64,000 bases of DNA from Xiphias gladius (GCF_016859285.1 NC_053414.1:24209517-24273516), one strand, 5' to 3'. Shown: positions 18,106 to 31,937, numbered from the stretch's first letter. Numbers and translations: made by a program. Notes: generated by a model from the letters alone, not told the origin.

Positions 18106-21100
18106 ATGGAGAGTGAGCTGAGACCCAGGCTGTGTTTCCTGACCAAAGGAGAGGGCGGCTATGGGTTCCACCTGCACGGCGAACGGAATAAAGGCGGACA
18201 GTTCATCCGCAAAGTGGAGCCCGGATCTTCGGCTGACCTGGCCGGGCTGAGACCAGGGGACCGGGTCGTGGAGGTGAACGGGGAGAACGTGGAGAACGAA
18301 ACGCATCATCAAGTGAGTGATGGCTCAATAAATACAAATATTAAAACAAAATCATAGCTGTGTGCTTGTGTGGTAGAGAGAAGCCAGGCGAGGCATATAA
18401 ACTCTCTGAGGTAAAAACAATGAGTTGTATACCTGTTAGACCACTTTTTCCTTTGCCTGGGGGGAGGAGGAGGAGGAGGGGGGGGGCTAAAATGGGTCAA
18501 TGTGAGCCTTATGTAATGGGAACCACTGGGTGTCTTTCTCATGCTAAAAATATGTTATCTACAAGCCAGTTCAGGATGAACAACATGATCTAAATGTCAC
18601 CACACTAATCATTTTGGTTTTTCTTGATGTTCCTCTCTGTCACACCTTTCTCCACTCTGCAGGTGGTGAATCGTATCCGCCAGGTGGCCCACCGCACCAG
18701 ACTGCTGGCGGTGGACAGAGACACGGACGACTACCTCCGCAGCCGTGGCCTGGCCTGCACCGAGGACCTGGCCATTGAGATGGGAACCCTCTCCCCGCGC
18801 CCCTCACCCGCGCCCACCCCCTCCTCCTCTCCCATACCCAGAGAGAATTCACCCCCATCATCCAAACCCAACCACACACACCAGCTCCACCCTCGTGCTG
18901 CAGACTCGCCCACTCACATGGTCACACAAGGCGAGATCAAGAGATCCTCAGTGACATCAAGTACCGCAACTGACACAGAGGTAAGGGCGGAGATCAAGAC
19001 ACAGGACTCTTCTTTGTGAGCTCTCACCAGCAGTAGAAGAAAACTGTTAAATGTCAAAAATTCAGAGGGCCATCATGGGTTATCTGTATAGTTTTAGTTA
19101 GTAGAAAAAGGAGGGAAGAGTCCAAATTCTGAAGGTGAAATGGTGAAATTGGTCACTCCGGCTGCCAGCAGTGAACCAATGTGTTACTGTGTTAATATTG
19201 TGTGTGACACTGAGTGTACACTCTTTTACCTGACCTTTTTACCTGTCGAGCATTAATCTGGGTTTGAGCAATTGGCCGGCCTGTTGGCTGGATTCAGTCT
19301 CACAGCAGTGCTTTTAAAAAGAGTCTGGTGACTTCTCTGAGCAGGTGCAACTGAGAAAGTCAAAGAGAAAAAAAAAAAACAGGACAGAAACAGGCTTTTG
19401 GTATTCCAACACAAACTTCAGGTGGGCCGAGGAGGAGAGACAATGTGGAGAAAAAGAAAAAAGACGAAGAGAAGCCACAAAAGAGGTGAAGGAAACATCC
19501 AAGTCGAAGCACTTACGTGGGTTTGCAAGTAAAACTTGGCTGGTTTGAAAGGGTATTAATCACCATGTTGTGGCTTGAATTTGTTATTTTATGTCTTATT
19601 CAGCGGGTGTCTTGAACAGAGATAATACCTACACAGCATGGACACAAAAACACTGCACAATCCCTCTTCCTCCAGTCAAAATTAGGCTGTAAAGTCCATT
19701 GTAGTGCATAAAAGTTGAATGAAAATAGTGTAATTACAGCAGGTTTAAGAGGATTTCTCACCTCCTCTCTGCTGCAGTGCAACAGTGGGTGTAATTGTCC
19801 TGTTGTCTGCTTTTCCTGTCATTCAAACATCTGCACCCACTGTTTCATCCATTTACAAGCCCCTGTAGTTTTGTAAGAGGTGCGAATACTTAAAATGCAT
19901 ATTGTATTCAAAGAGAGCGCACTGCCCTCTTTCAGCCTAGGAGTTGTTCCCACCTGACTGCAGAGACAAAACCCGGCTCAGCTGACTGTGTGTCCTGCAA
20001 AAACACTATAGGTATTGTTTTACGCAAACTGAATGATCATCATTTTGGAAAGATAGTGTGAGACTGTGTGCACTGGGTGGGGGTGTAAACCGCACACTCA
20101 CTACACTGAGAGTTGACTTTGCCTTAAAACTTTGTTCCCCCTGTTTTGTATACAGGACTAAAAAGAGCCAGATAAGGAGTTACAGAAACAGTCTAGTCTT
20201 TTATCTGGGAAGTTAGGATCTCAGACTTCTTTCTGCCCCAACCTCTTATTTTGACACTTAGGGCTTTGTAGCAGACAGGGACTGCATCTGACTGTCCAAC
20301 GTGAGTTCAGATTTTAACACTAATCTTGTCTGTTCGACTTTAGTTTGAGTGGGTTTGGACAAAACAACCTTTGAAATCAAGTGTCTGTGGGGAAGAAAGA
20401 CTGCAGAAATGGGAGGGATCAGATTTTAAGACAGCAATGTTGCACAACCAAATGCTTTGCATAGATATTGTAATCTATTTGTGAAGTTTATTTTGAGCTT
20501 GAGGCACATAATCTCACTCTCTCCTACTGTGGGACATACCTCAACCCTGACAGCTAAAAAAAGGGATCAGGTATAGTTAGAAACATTCTTTGGTAAGCCC
20601 TCAATTCTTTCTAAGTATGTGCAAAATGCACCCAAACTCAATCAGATTCCAAAACTTCTGAGCCAGTATGGATGATGCAACACAAAACAAAATTCTCACA
20701 AGTGCCCACCAGACACCCCTGTGACGTATGGCTGGAGAAATAGGAACTGGGCGTCAGAGATTGGGCCCAGTGTTTGGGCTTACAACAAGGTGGACCAGGA
20801 CCCTCAGGACCAGCAGTTCACGTCAAACTGCCATCTGTTTGGCCGAAGGCAGCGCAAATACAGGCTGCCACTTGGCTGGCCATCACGCCCCCTCTTTTTC
20901 TTTCTCGTTTTGGTACAAAGGTTCAGGTAAAACAACATAATGTGGAATAACAGCAGCCCCTGTACAACATTGTGCGATCTCTACATCACCACCGACTGTA
21001 AGTCCAAATATGAGCTGACCGCTTCAACCCAAACTAAACTTTATAGAAATGCATTTTTTTATCAAGAGGCTGTTGTGATGAATTGCACTCTATTGTGCAG

Positions 21101-22543
21101 ATGTTACTATGTCCACCAGTACGCCAATAATAATTTCTGTTGTTATGAATTTTCTTTGAGGGCACAAATGGTGCTCTTAGCCATTAATATATCTGACAAA
21201 ATAAAGGCATTTAATATGGCTTTTATCCTTGCTCTACCTAGAGCAAAATTACCGGAACAACAAGTCTTTTTGATGAACAGTTTTTTTCATCTAAGAGCAC
21301 CTTAAGGTTCCCTAGATTTTCTGCAGTTCCCTTGCTTCTGCCTTTCTGGTAGTCAATCATTTCGGACTTTCTGTCATTTGCTAAACCTATTATAAGTATA
21401 CTGATCATACATATAATGATGGGATCCTATTTTAGACCTTTTCAATGAGTGCTAAGAATGTGAGTGATTGGTTTTGGCCTCTAATTCAGCAGCTCCAATT
21501 AGGGAACCATTATTTCATATTAGTCCAAGGCCAACACCATTGAAGCCTTGTGCTTTTCATGTGCTTGCTTATTATACAAAAGACACACTCACACTCTTAC
21601 ACACACATAATCTCTTTCTCATCCCTCCACTTTTGTGCCATTCATCTTGTGACTGACATTCACATCACTGTACATGTAACTACAGACACAATTTCATTGT
21701 GTCATGTTATTATGGCAGCAGATGCCCTTATTCAGTAGTCTTACGTAACCACAGTGTTGGCTGCTATCACAGCCACGTAACAGTCTGACTCAGTCACACA
21801 CACTTAACTCACACACTTCCACTAACGCCCATGTATAAGGTCGATTTCCACAAGATGTTTACAGCAAGCATTTTTATTTATCCTGTTATATTTTCGTTAC
21901 TTAATTCAGTTATCCATAAATTGGTATCAGAAAAACACTGTAGAGACTATTTTACAAAAGAAATTAAACAGGGAGCAGGTCTCTGTAATGTCATTTAAAT
22001 TGTTGGAAACAAAGATACAGTATATTAAATTACAGGTACTGAATTGATACTACGGCTACAACAATTATTTTCATCATTGATTAACATACACATTTCTCTC
22101 TCTATTAATCAGTTAATCATTTGGTTTATAAAATTGTGAAAAAAAAAAAAAATAGTGCAAATGCCTGCCACAATTTTCCAGAGCCCAAGGAGTCATCTTC
22201 AAATTGTTTTGTCCACCAAATAGTCCAAAACCCAAAGTTCTGTAATGTGTTTATAATATTATAAAACAAAGATAAGGAGAAAATCGTCACATTTAAGAAA
22301 ATGGAACCAGTGAATGTTTGGCATTTTTGCTTGGAAAAGATTAATCGGTCACCAAGACAGTAGTCGATAATTTTTTTGTTGATCAACTAATCAATTAATC
22401 TACAAATTGTTTTAGCATTAACTGTTTTGATTATCAAGAACGCAACATTGAAATACTGTATCTTTAAAAAAAAAGAATGAGGTCCTCAAATAGATCAGCT
22501 TAGATATTTCCAGGTCAGCATGTTGTGCAGCCTGTGTGTGTGC

Positions 22544-22621
<78 letters not shown>

Positions 22622-25600
22622 CAATTAATTTGAGCCAACATGTTAAGTATAGTCAACAGGCCAGCAATATAAACAGAGATGTTTAAAACCAGTGGGAGCC
22701 ACGGTGACCTGTCACCACAGTGACCTGACCTGGCACCATCGCCACCTGTTACCAAGGTGTTCTGTTCCATTACTACAGCTCACACTCTGGCTGATAGACA
22801 GGGACAACCCCACGGGCGCTCTGTCCATCTGTGTGTCTTTGTGTGTGTGTGTGTGTGTGGGTGCGCACATTGAATCTTCCGTGATGGAGCAGGAAGGACA
22901 GAGAGATCAGTCCGAAAGCCCTCAGGTCAACTTACCCATGAAGGTGCAGTCACAGCAGTGTCACTAGGCAGTCACTATCCTGGGCTTCCCTCAGGACATG
23001 GACTAATGTGTTGTCCTGGCACAGAACACACACATTCAGCCAGCATGTACCGAATAGTTTGGGGGGCAGGTTCAATCAGGAAGGTGAGTCATGCAATGTG
23101 TCAACTCTTATCATTGGTCATTAGGCTCAGGGTCAGTCTTAATGTCTTCTAGCCAGATCCACTTAGCCCACTCAGCCCTGAGACCACCAGTTACCAGTTA
23201 GAAAGGTACATTTGTTGAAGAATATTTTTCCTATATCAATGTATATTAGAACATGGCAAATGTATGCAAAGTTCAATATGCATGACATAAGAAAAAACTC
23301 TTCATAGGTGTAAAACAAAAACTGTAATAGGTAGTTTTGTTTGTTGGATCACTGAATCAAACAACAGAACGCTGTTAAAAAATAATATGATATGATCATT
23401 TTGTCGTGAAAATCAACTGTTCTGAGAGTTCTTCTTCAGTATTAAATTACTGCCCAGCCCTAACCTGCACAATCTGGTACCATCCAACAACAGCCCTGCA
23501 GTAACTACTATCATTGAGAACGTTATGACGTTCAGTTTTTGTTGACACTGCGTCACAAAGGTTTTCATTAAACTTAACGGTGATATTTGAGGCTATAATT
23601 AGTCATGATGTTGTGTTTCATTATGTTGTAATCAGAAGACAAAACAGTGCGGTGGAGTCCACTATAACATCACTTCAAACCACATACAGCAAAATCATCA
23701 CATATTTAAAGGACCATACCAGTCTTTTTGGAAGTTTTAACTGCTTAAAAAAGGAATCATACAGTCTTAACATTTTCAAATGCATGTTATATACTTGTTT
23801 CATGCTTATACACTAGATTTCATGCCGTTACAAGTAGCCAAAATTTTTCACTCATTTCCATCTGATATGGAAATCTGCAGGCACTTACAACTTGCTTGAG
23901 TTGCATAATCCATCAAAACGAACTTCAAGGCTGCATTGATTATTTTTTGTCAAGCTTATATTATCTTTGTGTGATAAAGCAGTGCTAACAATTCAAATCA
24001 TCTGCACTTAAATGCAGTACCACACACTGCTAATGTAATTTTGCTCAAAAACACTGTGATGGATTGAAGCAAGCTTCAGGCTTGTTACGTGAGTTGTGAG
24101 TAAGTTCTCGCCTGATACTTTGTTGTTGCCTAACTTCCCATTATAGCTGCAGGCAGAGCCCTCACCGGAGCCGACAACTGAACTCTTTCCCCGCCTCTGT
24201 ATCCTGGTGAAGGCGGAGCACGGCTACGGCTTCAACCTGCACAGCGATAAGACAAAGCGTGGACAGTTTGTACGTTCTGTGGACCCCGGCTCAGCCGCTG
24301 AGAGAGCAGACATCCAGCCCGGAGACAGACTGGTGGAGGTTGTTGAAGAAATCATTTTAAACTCTTGTTAAGAAGTTTACTGTTGTGATGTGTTTAATAG
24401 TTTACTGGTAGACAGTGATCTTATAGGCACAGAGAGTGGGTCTGAGAAAATAGGCCAACAAAGAGCAATGGCGGGGGGGGCACATTTATACAGTGGGCCA
24501 AAGTTTAGTGATTGGACAGTACGCAAATACAGGAGTGATCGATGCAGTTTTGCATATAACACAACGTTATCAAGTCTGTGTTGGCTGAAATGTGAATTCC
24601 TTATCAAGATACAACCAAAGCGCACACACATTAAACTAAAAAAGGACCCTGTTGTTCAAATTAGATTTGGGATCCTGTCATTAAATGTAAAATTTTAGCT
24701 CAGTGATGGGGAAAACAACAACACCATGCCCCATATTTATCAGGCCTGTGCCCTGATTTGAGATGTGATTGGATTAGAGCAGATTTGCTGGATGCAGGAT
24801 TAGAGTGGGTGGGAGGCGGAGGTTTGTTTCAAAAGGGAAAGGAAGAAAAGATGGCATGGGATAATCTTGAAAGGAGGTGTAGAGGAGGGGGTGGTGTTAC
24901 TGTGTCTTTTTACGTGGACATGGAAAAGGTGTCCACATAACAGCCTGCGACACACGTGCAGGCTCGCAGATATGAGTGAGACATGGTTTGCATTTCCATC
25001 TGTATGAGGTGCACAGTTACTGTAGTACGGAGGCAGGACCGGAATTCATGCAAATCATTTCCCTTCCACTCAAATCACAGACACCTGTTTTTGATCTTTT
25101 AGGCAAGACATACTGCACCTCCTGCTTGTCATGTTGTGCTATGGCTACTCCCTAATCTTTGCCCTGTCTCCTGTCTGTCTCTTTAGCTCTCCCATTTATT
25201 GTCTCTGCATTTTTTTCTCTCCTTCATCTTCTCTTTACTCCACTGTTTTTGTTTCCTCTGACGTCTCCTTTTTCTCTGTCTCAGGTGAATGGAGTGAACA
25301 TAGAGGGCCTGAGGCACTCGGAGGTGGTGGCCCTCATTAGAGCAGGAGGGCAGGAAGTCCGCCTCCTCGTGGTCGACCAGGAGACGGATGAGCTCTTCCA
25401 CAGACTGGGGATCACACCCACCGCCAGCCATGTCAAAGGTCACATAGCATGCACACACAGATAGATACACACAACTGTTTTTACTCTCCTGCCATTGTTC
25501 TTAATGTTGCATCTTTTGTTTATTTTCTCACAGAAGTCTATGGAGACGAATCAGCCCCAGAAAGTGCCCCACCCACCCCTTCTCCTACCACTGAACTCCC

Positions 25601-26034
25601 TGCCACAGATCAACCTATCATAAATGTCACGGTCACAGACTCCCCAATCCCAGAGATGTCTCCAAAATCCCGGGCTAATGGGAGCTCAGCATCCCACTCC
25701 TCTAGAAGTTCCACCACCCAGTCAGAGATCAGCAGCTCAGACATGAGCTTCCAGGTGAGAGGATGTGTGTGTGTGTGTGTGTGTGTCTGTGTGTTTGAGA
25801 TAGAAGTCAGGAAATGAGGAGGTGGTGGGTGTGCGCATAAAACATGTATGTTTGTGTGTATTGTAGGTCCCTGATGAGGACGACAGGCGTGTTTCCGACC
25901 CTTTCATGGACAGTGGCCTGCGTCTGAGTCCTACGGCTGCTGAGGCTAAACAGAAGGCCCTCGCCAAGCGCAACAAGAAGAGAGCGCCCCCTATGGACTG
26001 GAGCAAGAAACAAGAGATCTTCAGCAACTTCTGA
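18106..26034 (+). CDS. slc9a3r2: NHERF2 (Na+/H+ exchanger regulatory factor 2), two PDZ domains
   Basis: NHERF2 is a scaffold under the apical plasma membrane. Its PDZ domains bind transporters and receptors such as NHE3, and its C-terminus binds ezrin-family proteins. Coding exons: 18106-18312, 18663-18980, 24147-24338, 25285-25438, 25534-25754 and 25867-26034 (TGA at the end). The product is about 419 aa. PDZ1 spans about residues 6-90 with carboxylate-binding loop GYGF at 18-21. PDZ2 spans about 189-270 with GYGF at 201-204. The ezrin-binding tail ends [19 protein letters not shown]. It exceeds human NHERF2 (337 aa) because the linkers after both PDZ domains are longer and rich in Pro/Ser/Thr. 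Exon 3 has two tandem acceptors (24147 or 24153), which would differ by two residues. The choice of NHERF2 over NHERF1 rests on linkage to nthl1 and tsc2 and on the tail sequence. Confidence 0.93.
18459..18487 (+). other. G-rich tract in slc9a3r2 intron 1
   Basis: A run of six G, then four AGG units, then AG plus nine G lies about 150 bases after the exon 1 donor. It could form a G-quadruplex in the pre-mRNA; this is inferred from composition only. Confidence 0.6.
22050..22425 (-). repeat. Dispersed MITE-like repeat, copy B
   Basis: Read on the minus strand, this copy has the same ordered motifs as 3608-3910: AATTAATC-type ends, an AAACCCAAAG/CTTTGGGTTT block, a TTTGTCC/GGACAAA block and ACCAAATGATTAAC with ATGATGAA at the other end. 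It also contains GTTTGGCATTTTTGCTTGGA. Confidence 0.65.
22533..22617. repeat. TG microsatellite
   Basis: About 40 TG units, with two early TGCG interruptions, lie in slc9a3r2 intron 2. Confidence 0.95.
25763..25792. repeat. TG repeat just after a slc9a3r2 splice donor
   Basis: A short TG tract begins about 9 bases after the exon 5 donor (exon end 25754). GU-rich sequence at this position is known to attract splicing regulators. Confidence 0.85.
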
Positions 26035-26950
26035 GCCCTTGATTGCCTGGAGTGAAAAGAGAAGCAGCAAGAGAATGGCATAGAACGAGGACTAATAACG
26101 TGATTCCTTACTGTTGATATTGTAGTCATAAGTACAGTACCTCAATCTTGCAAAGGGAAAGGAAAGAATTACCTGAGAAGGAAAAGAGTCAAATAGTAAC
26201 ATTCACATAGTAATATTCTTAAATCCTGTTCTGTGTAAAAACAGATTTTAAGATATCAAATAGTATTCTCTAGATACTTACCTTACAGTATCTATAAGGA
26301 CAAGGACATGTGTGGATGTGTCATGAACGTTACAACACACTGCACTAAGCAAGGAGATTAATGACTCGCAGACCATCAATTGAGAGACTTGTCAACTGAA
26401 ATGGTGCCTGGTCACGACACAGTGTTTCTCTTTACTAAAATATAGTCATTTCTGAGCCATGAGTAGTGACTATGACTCTACAGCCTCTATGCACTCCTGT
26501 TTGTGTATCAGTAATATTATCAGCATTTGTCTGATTTTGGGCCATATCTGCTGTTGATATGCTTCTCTGTTGTAACCTCTGTAGATTTTACTGTTTTTGA
26601 AGTACGGGTTTCATGTCTTTCTTTCGGGTTACTGTGAGCTTGTCATCCTGCAGTAGGTGTCCGTATGTTGATGTTTTGTTTGTCAGTTTAATGTAGCACA
26701 TACCTTTAAATGTAAATACAGAGGGAATGGGAGAAGCTAAGTCACGATATGCATATTTGATCACCTCAGTGCTTCTCTTCAATGCCAGTGATTTCTGTAA
26801 AGGAAAATATTTAAAAGACAAATTCTTGACTAGATAGAAAAACTGTATAACGTCTGATCACTTCTTGTAGGTTTTTGAGGAATTTTCTCTCAAATGCACT
26901 TGATGGTTGAAACTTGTCACAACGTGAAATAAACTTTCAGAATGTGTGTA
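26035..26950 (+). terminator. slc9a3r2: slc9a3r2 3' UTR with poly(A) signal
   Basis: AATAAA at 26928-26933 is the first good hexamer after the stop codon, which implies a 3' UTR of about 900 bases. Confidence 0.55.
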
Positions 26951-28889
26951 AAATGTCAGAATAGAATGTCAGTTATGAATACATAGTAAAATTTGGCTGA
27001 GCATTCATATCGAGGTCCAGTTATTATGTTAAATGGTGTTTTGACCTATCACTAGGCCTTGTATCATAATGTGTCGTCATAAATCTACTGGGCTCTCTGA
27101 CAGGTGACGCTCTTCTCGAGCCATGACCTGACATATCTTTAAACTGCCTTTGATTCCTACACTCATCTAAGCAAAGAGCAGATTCTCGGCAGCATGACCC
27201 AGGTTTGTATCCACATTGTATCTCCGTACAGTGGCCGCCCCACCTGGCCTGATAGGCAGCTTCATCTGAATGCCGTGGCCCAAAGTTGGTGCTCCTTGAT
27301 TCTCGTCAACGTGGTGTGGACATCTGTTTGTAAGTGACCTGCCATACAACGACAAAATGTAAGATCTCAGCTACGGCTAGAGAGTCTCACTTTGTCACTG
27401 GCTGATCTGGACAGAGTTTGAACTTTAATTCAATCAGAACATAGACTCATCTTTGTTCACCAGGAATGCAATTAAGGAAATGTCTCCCTTTCTCAGACAG
27501 TAACATCCTTTGGGGCATGAACATAAGGCCAAATAAAGACACCCACAGAACAGTAAAAGCCTGTTCATATCAGTTTATACTGTAGCTATAAAACAGAGAT
27601 GTGAACTATAACACATAGATATTGACCCTGGCTCCTGTGCCCTAAATTTTTCTCTCTCAAAACAATGCCAGCTTTGTCACAATGCTTGTATCAGATGCAC
27701 ATGTTTTTGTCACAAACTGTTGTTTGCTTTAGATATCCGAATACAGGGGTGATATAGCAATAAACATTATATAAAGGATGGAGACGGTGACACAGGAGTG
27801 TGGAGGATTCAGCTCAGGGATTTTCCTGAACTCACTCTGCCCCAGCTCCACCCAAAGCTTCAGGGTATACAAGTGATATCAAGTTAGGGACAAAAAGATT
27901 ATCTATGTTGTAACAGAAGCCTGTAATTATGGTGCTGATGCCGGAGATGGAGGCACTGGAATCAGATTTCTGACAGACCTGCAGCGTATTCACACAGTTT
28001 ATGTGGCCTCACAGTATCCGTGGAAACTTAAAGAGTTGACTCAGAGAGATATTTCCTTCTAAAAAAGAAGTTCCATTGGAGTGTTTTTTGGTAGGTTATT
28101 CACTCCTCTTTCAACTTAAATGATGTTTTTATATAGACGAGACATGAGACCTGGCTTTTGTTGTAAATTTTCACTTGAAAGTAGCTGACAACTTCAGCCT
28201 TATTGACGTATTCGTTAAGTTTGGTATGAGGAAAATGCAATCAGTTCGTCTTATGTTGAATGTGTTCTTTGCTGACTAAATCTATTTGTTTCTGGACATT
28301 ACATGAGGGTTTACATACATCTCATACATTTGAGAAGTCTGCAGTGGACTAATGTTACTCATGGCAGTCTCTCTTGTATTACAATATTATACAATTACTT
28401 TGACAAGTTTTCAGAACAGAATTTCATCATGTCTTCACAGTAGTCAAAAGAAAACAAATTACTTTTTTCCTTTTCTTTCTGCCACTTCCAGGTATTTGGT
28501 GGTGAAGCCATTAGCAATTATGCTCCAAACACATTTAGTACTGACCAGTGATCTGTATGTTTAATAGTAAGCACTGAAACTTGTGCTAAAATGAAGTGAC
28601 TGTATTCTGAGGACTGAGCACTTGATTCGGCATAATGTGTTTAATGGTAAGAATTTAGTTAAGTCTATCTCTTTGCATCAAGAGTTTTGCACAGTGAAAA
28701 GCAATTGTAAAACACTTTTATCTGCTGAGACAGACAGTAGCACTGTGGAGTCTGTGCACTCTGTCAAAGCGTCTTTTTGAATGAAGTTGATGAACATCTT
28801 CTACTTGTCTCACACACACAATTGAGCTACATTGTCAGTCCAGAGTTCCTGTGAAGGTGATCTGGGCACGTTCTGGATTCAGTAACATT
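26951..28889. other. Intergenic stretch, nothing recognised
   Basis: Neither strand shows a coding exon, RNA gene or clear repeat in this moderately AT-rich stretch downstream of slc9a3r2. Confidence 0.5.
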
Positions 28890-30235
28890 TCCAGTGATAT
28901 CCCGTAGCTGGAAATTAGACAAACAGCTGGAGAAGTCAGCTCTGTTTTGGAAGGAAAAACAGACTTATATTTTAAACCCACCCTGTACTGGAGCTAAGGG
29001 AGTCCAGAGACCAGCTGATACAGAGCACAAAGATGACGTCCAAACAGGGCACAGGTGGAGGGCACATGCAGAGGTGGACCAAGCCGTCAGTAGATTGCTG
29101 CACAAAGAGGTTGTGGGAAGAGTGCAAAACAGTTGGGCAGGACTGAGCTGGGGGCAATCTGTGCAGTTCTGGTCCAAACCCACAAGGAGCGGCAGAGGAA
29201 GACCATGGTCGCGGAGGACGTGACAGGGGAAGAGCAGGCGCTCTAACTCATTGAGGCTGTGTCCCAAGGCCAGCAGGGGGGGTAGGGACACAATGGGAAG
29301 CCACCACAGGCAGAGGCATCAGCTGGGTAGATTTATGGCAAACTCCATAAGCCTGACTCAGCCTTTAAATAAGGGCGACATATGACATTCTTCCGTGTCC
29401 CCGAAACCTCTCCCAGTGGTTTGGGAGTGACGAAAGGTGCCCGTTGTGCGATAACAGCAGCACAGGCCTCAAGCACATCTTCTCGGGGTGCAAGGTTGCA
29501 GTGGCGCAGGGGCGCTTCAGTTGGCAGCACAACCAGGTGCTGAGGAAGCTGGCAGAGTTTTTGGAGAAGTGCAGGGTGGGGGCAAACAACTCCTCGGGTC
29601 ACCACCAACCACTTGTTCCCTATGTCAAACCAGGAGCCAGCAGTAGGAAAGACATCTCTGCTTACTCTGAGAATGGCAAGGGAAACGTGGGTGGACCTGG
29701 GCAAGCGGCTAGTTTTTCTACCTGAGATCACACAGAAGACTCCCTGACCAGACATCGTGATGTGGTCCACAGCTGCACAAAAGGTTCGCCTCATCGAATT
29801 TACCATCCCCTGGGAGGAAGGGATACCAGCAGCACATGAGTTAAAGTGGCACAAGTATTCTGAACTGGAAGCAGAGTGCATTGAGGCTGGCTGGACCGCT
29901 ACCATCCAGCCAGAAAAATTCGGATCTAGGGTCTTAATGGGCAAGTCAACCATCCAACCTCTCCGTGCAGATGGTATGACCGAGGCAAGCCTACAGAGGC
30001 CCATCAAAGATATGGCAGAGGAGGCTGAAAAATCGAGCTACTGGCTGTGTTTATGCTCCCCCCCCCCCCCAAAAAAATAAAAAATCAGGACATGTACTGG
30101 CAAGGGGGCGAAACATCAGTGAACGGTGGCCCCAGGCGACGATCCTCAAGCTAACCCAGCTGTACTGGCGGAGGTACGGCGGGCAGAGACAGCAAGCAGG
30201 TAGAACACCACCGGTGTGACAGGTGGTGATGAATC
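28890..30235 (+). mobile_element. Remnant of an R2-like non-LTR retrotransposon (3' part)
   Basis: Plus-strand frames give the C-terminal region typical of restriction-like-endonuclease retrotransposons of fish. It has a CCHC knuckle CPLCDNSSTGLKHIFSGC (C-X2-C-X8-H-X4-C, about 29438-29491) followed by KVAVAQGRFSWQHNQVLR. Further on come FTIPWEEGIPAAHELK and KWHKYSELEAECIEAGW, which resemble the last domain of these proteins. The frames are broken by stops and frameshifts (open pieces at 28894-29223, 29444-29725 and 29757-30080), and the reverse transcriptase core is not visible. This is a dead 5'-truncated copy between slc9a3r2 and tnpo2. Confidence 0.75.
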
Positions 30236-31879
30236 AGTTGCTGCTCAGCATGTGTAGAGATTTAGTGTCTAACCTCAGTGTAGTTTGATGTTTCTGTTAA
30301 GTGTGTATGTGTGGGGTCTTTCTACATGTAGACATACACAGAAGCAAGACACATCCTAGAGGCCAAATGTAACTCTCATTATAATTTAACTTGGAGGATG
30401 GCTAGTCTTTTTAAAAAGGTACATTACACCCAAACCCGTCATCTTCTGACAAAAGACATCAGACTGGCAACTCCAGCACCCAGCCTTCAGCATGCATGAC
30501 ATGATTTATTTCAAGAATCCACATTCCAGCTGGATTTGAGAGAGATTTTACACACATCAACTCTATAAATCATATAATAGACTCAAAAGCATTATTTCCA
30601 TTCCCACCTTCAAAAAAAAAAAAAAGGAAACAACTTGCGAAAGTAATCCACAGAAAAACAAAGGGTACCAAGTCTTTCTGCCATTGCAACAATATCATGC
30701 TCTTTATTATATAAACAGAATTTAGAAAAAAAAAAAAATATTCCTCCTCCATCTCCTTTCATCCCTCCTTTGTTCCCATCTTTTTCTATTGAAAAAGATG
30801 TCTCAACCTTACTTTCCTTCAAAATCATTGTATTCATGAATCTGTCACTGAAACAGACTACTACAGCATCATCCAAAGAAAATGTACACTGATCTTTCCG
30901 ATACAAAAACTGTTTATGAAACTAAAAACATCAGTTACACGAATAAAAAAAAAAACACTAAAATTAACAAGCAACGAAAACATTTCCTCATACAAGCTTT
31001 GAACTAAGATACTATGGAAATAGAACTGGCCTGGGGCTCAGATTGTCTTTGTATTTGAAGTGATAAATGATTGGCTTAATTATCTCAGTGGTCACAGTCT
31101 AGGTCAAATCAAGTGCCAATGTTTGGAAATGTTTCTTTCCAAATGTCTACATGCTGGAAAACACTGGCACAATATCAATGAAAAAATATAGATCCCTGTA
31201 GTCAATTTTGCTGGCAAACTCTTATTCCATGATTAATTTTAAAAGCCCTACGGTACCTGTACTTCATCACATCATCATGATACACGTATTGAATATTGAA
31301 ATAGCAGCTTGTCTTTACTTTTTGTCCGTTGTTAAATTTCAGTGGCTATTGCTCTTTGGCAGTGTCCTAGCTCTTAGTTTTTTTTAGTATACTGTGCTCT
31401 CCTCTCGTTGTGAATTGAGGTGGTGTGTTGGTGTGTAAAGGGCGATCATATTACTCTGAAATATACGTCAAACATACACCGCTGCACACACTCATTCGCG
31501 CACACAGTGAAAACAGAGACACAGAGCATGCGCACAACGTATGCTGGGGCAAGCTACATACCCTTCCACACAAGAAATTGATTTGCACCCCTACTGTGCA
31601 CACATCATATATATGCCATCTAACTATCCAAAACATGCTCACAGGCAAAAAAGGTACTCATGCGCGCGTACTCATGCAGGATCTCTCACACTCACACACA
31701 CCTCAGCAATATGGCAAGGTTAGTCATTGTAAAAGTGCGGATTAGTCGCAGTTTCACAGAGTTGTTTTTATTTGCCATTTAGTATTGGGATATTTTTGCC
31801 AGTCAAAGACACTTAATTTCACAGTGCAACACAGTATGACAAACACTGACATTAGGGTCATGACATATCATATGGGCGA

Positions 31880-31883
<4 letters not shown>

Positions 31884-31937
<54 letters not shown>

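Larger units (their letters stand above)
18981..24146 (+). other. slc9a3r2 intron 2 (5.2 kb)
   Basis: This is the largest intron of the gene. It contains MITE-like copy B and a TG microsatellite. No alternative exon with conserved coding content was recognised. Confidence 0.6.

Noticed and set aside
20721-21305. Plus-strand open frames in slc9a3r2 intron 2
   Set aside because: They lack recognisable motifs and acceptor/donor phases that would fit the gene.
22418-22624. Threonine-histidine repeat protein
   Set aside because: It is only a translation of the TG/CA microsatellite. The same holds for similar frames at 699-920 and 48355-48606.
28894-29223. 109-residue open frame that could be read as a host gene
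   Set aside because: It belongs to the broken R2-like element, whose recognisable domains follow in other frames just downstream.
29333-30007. 224-residue open frame on the minus strand
   Set aside because: It is the reverse-strand shadow of the R2-like remnant, which has the recognisable protein on the plus strand.
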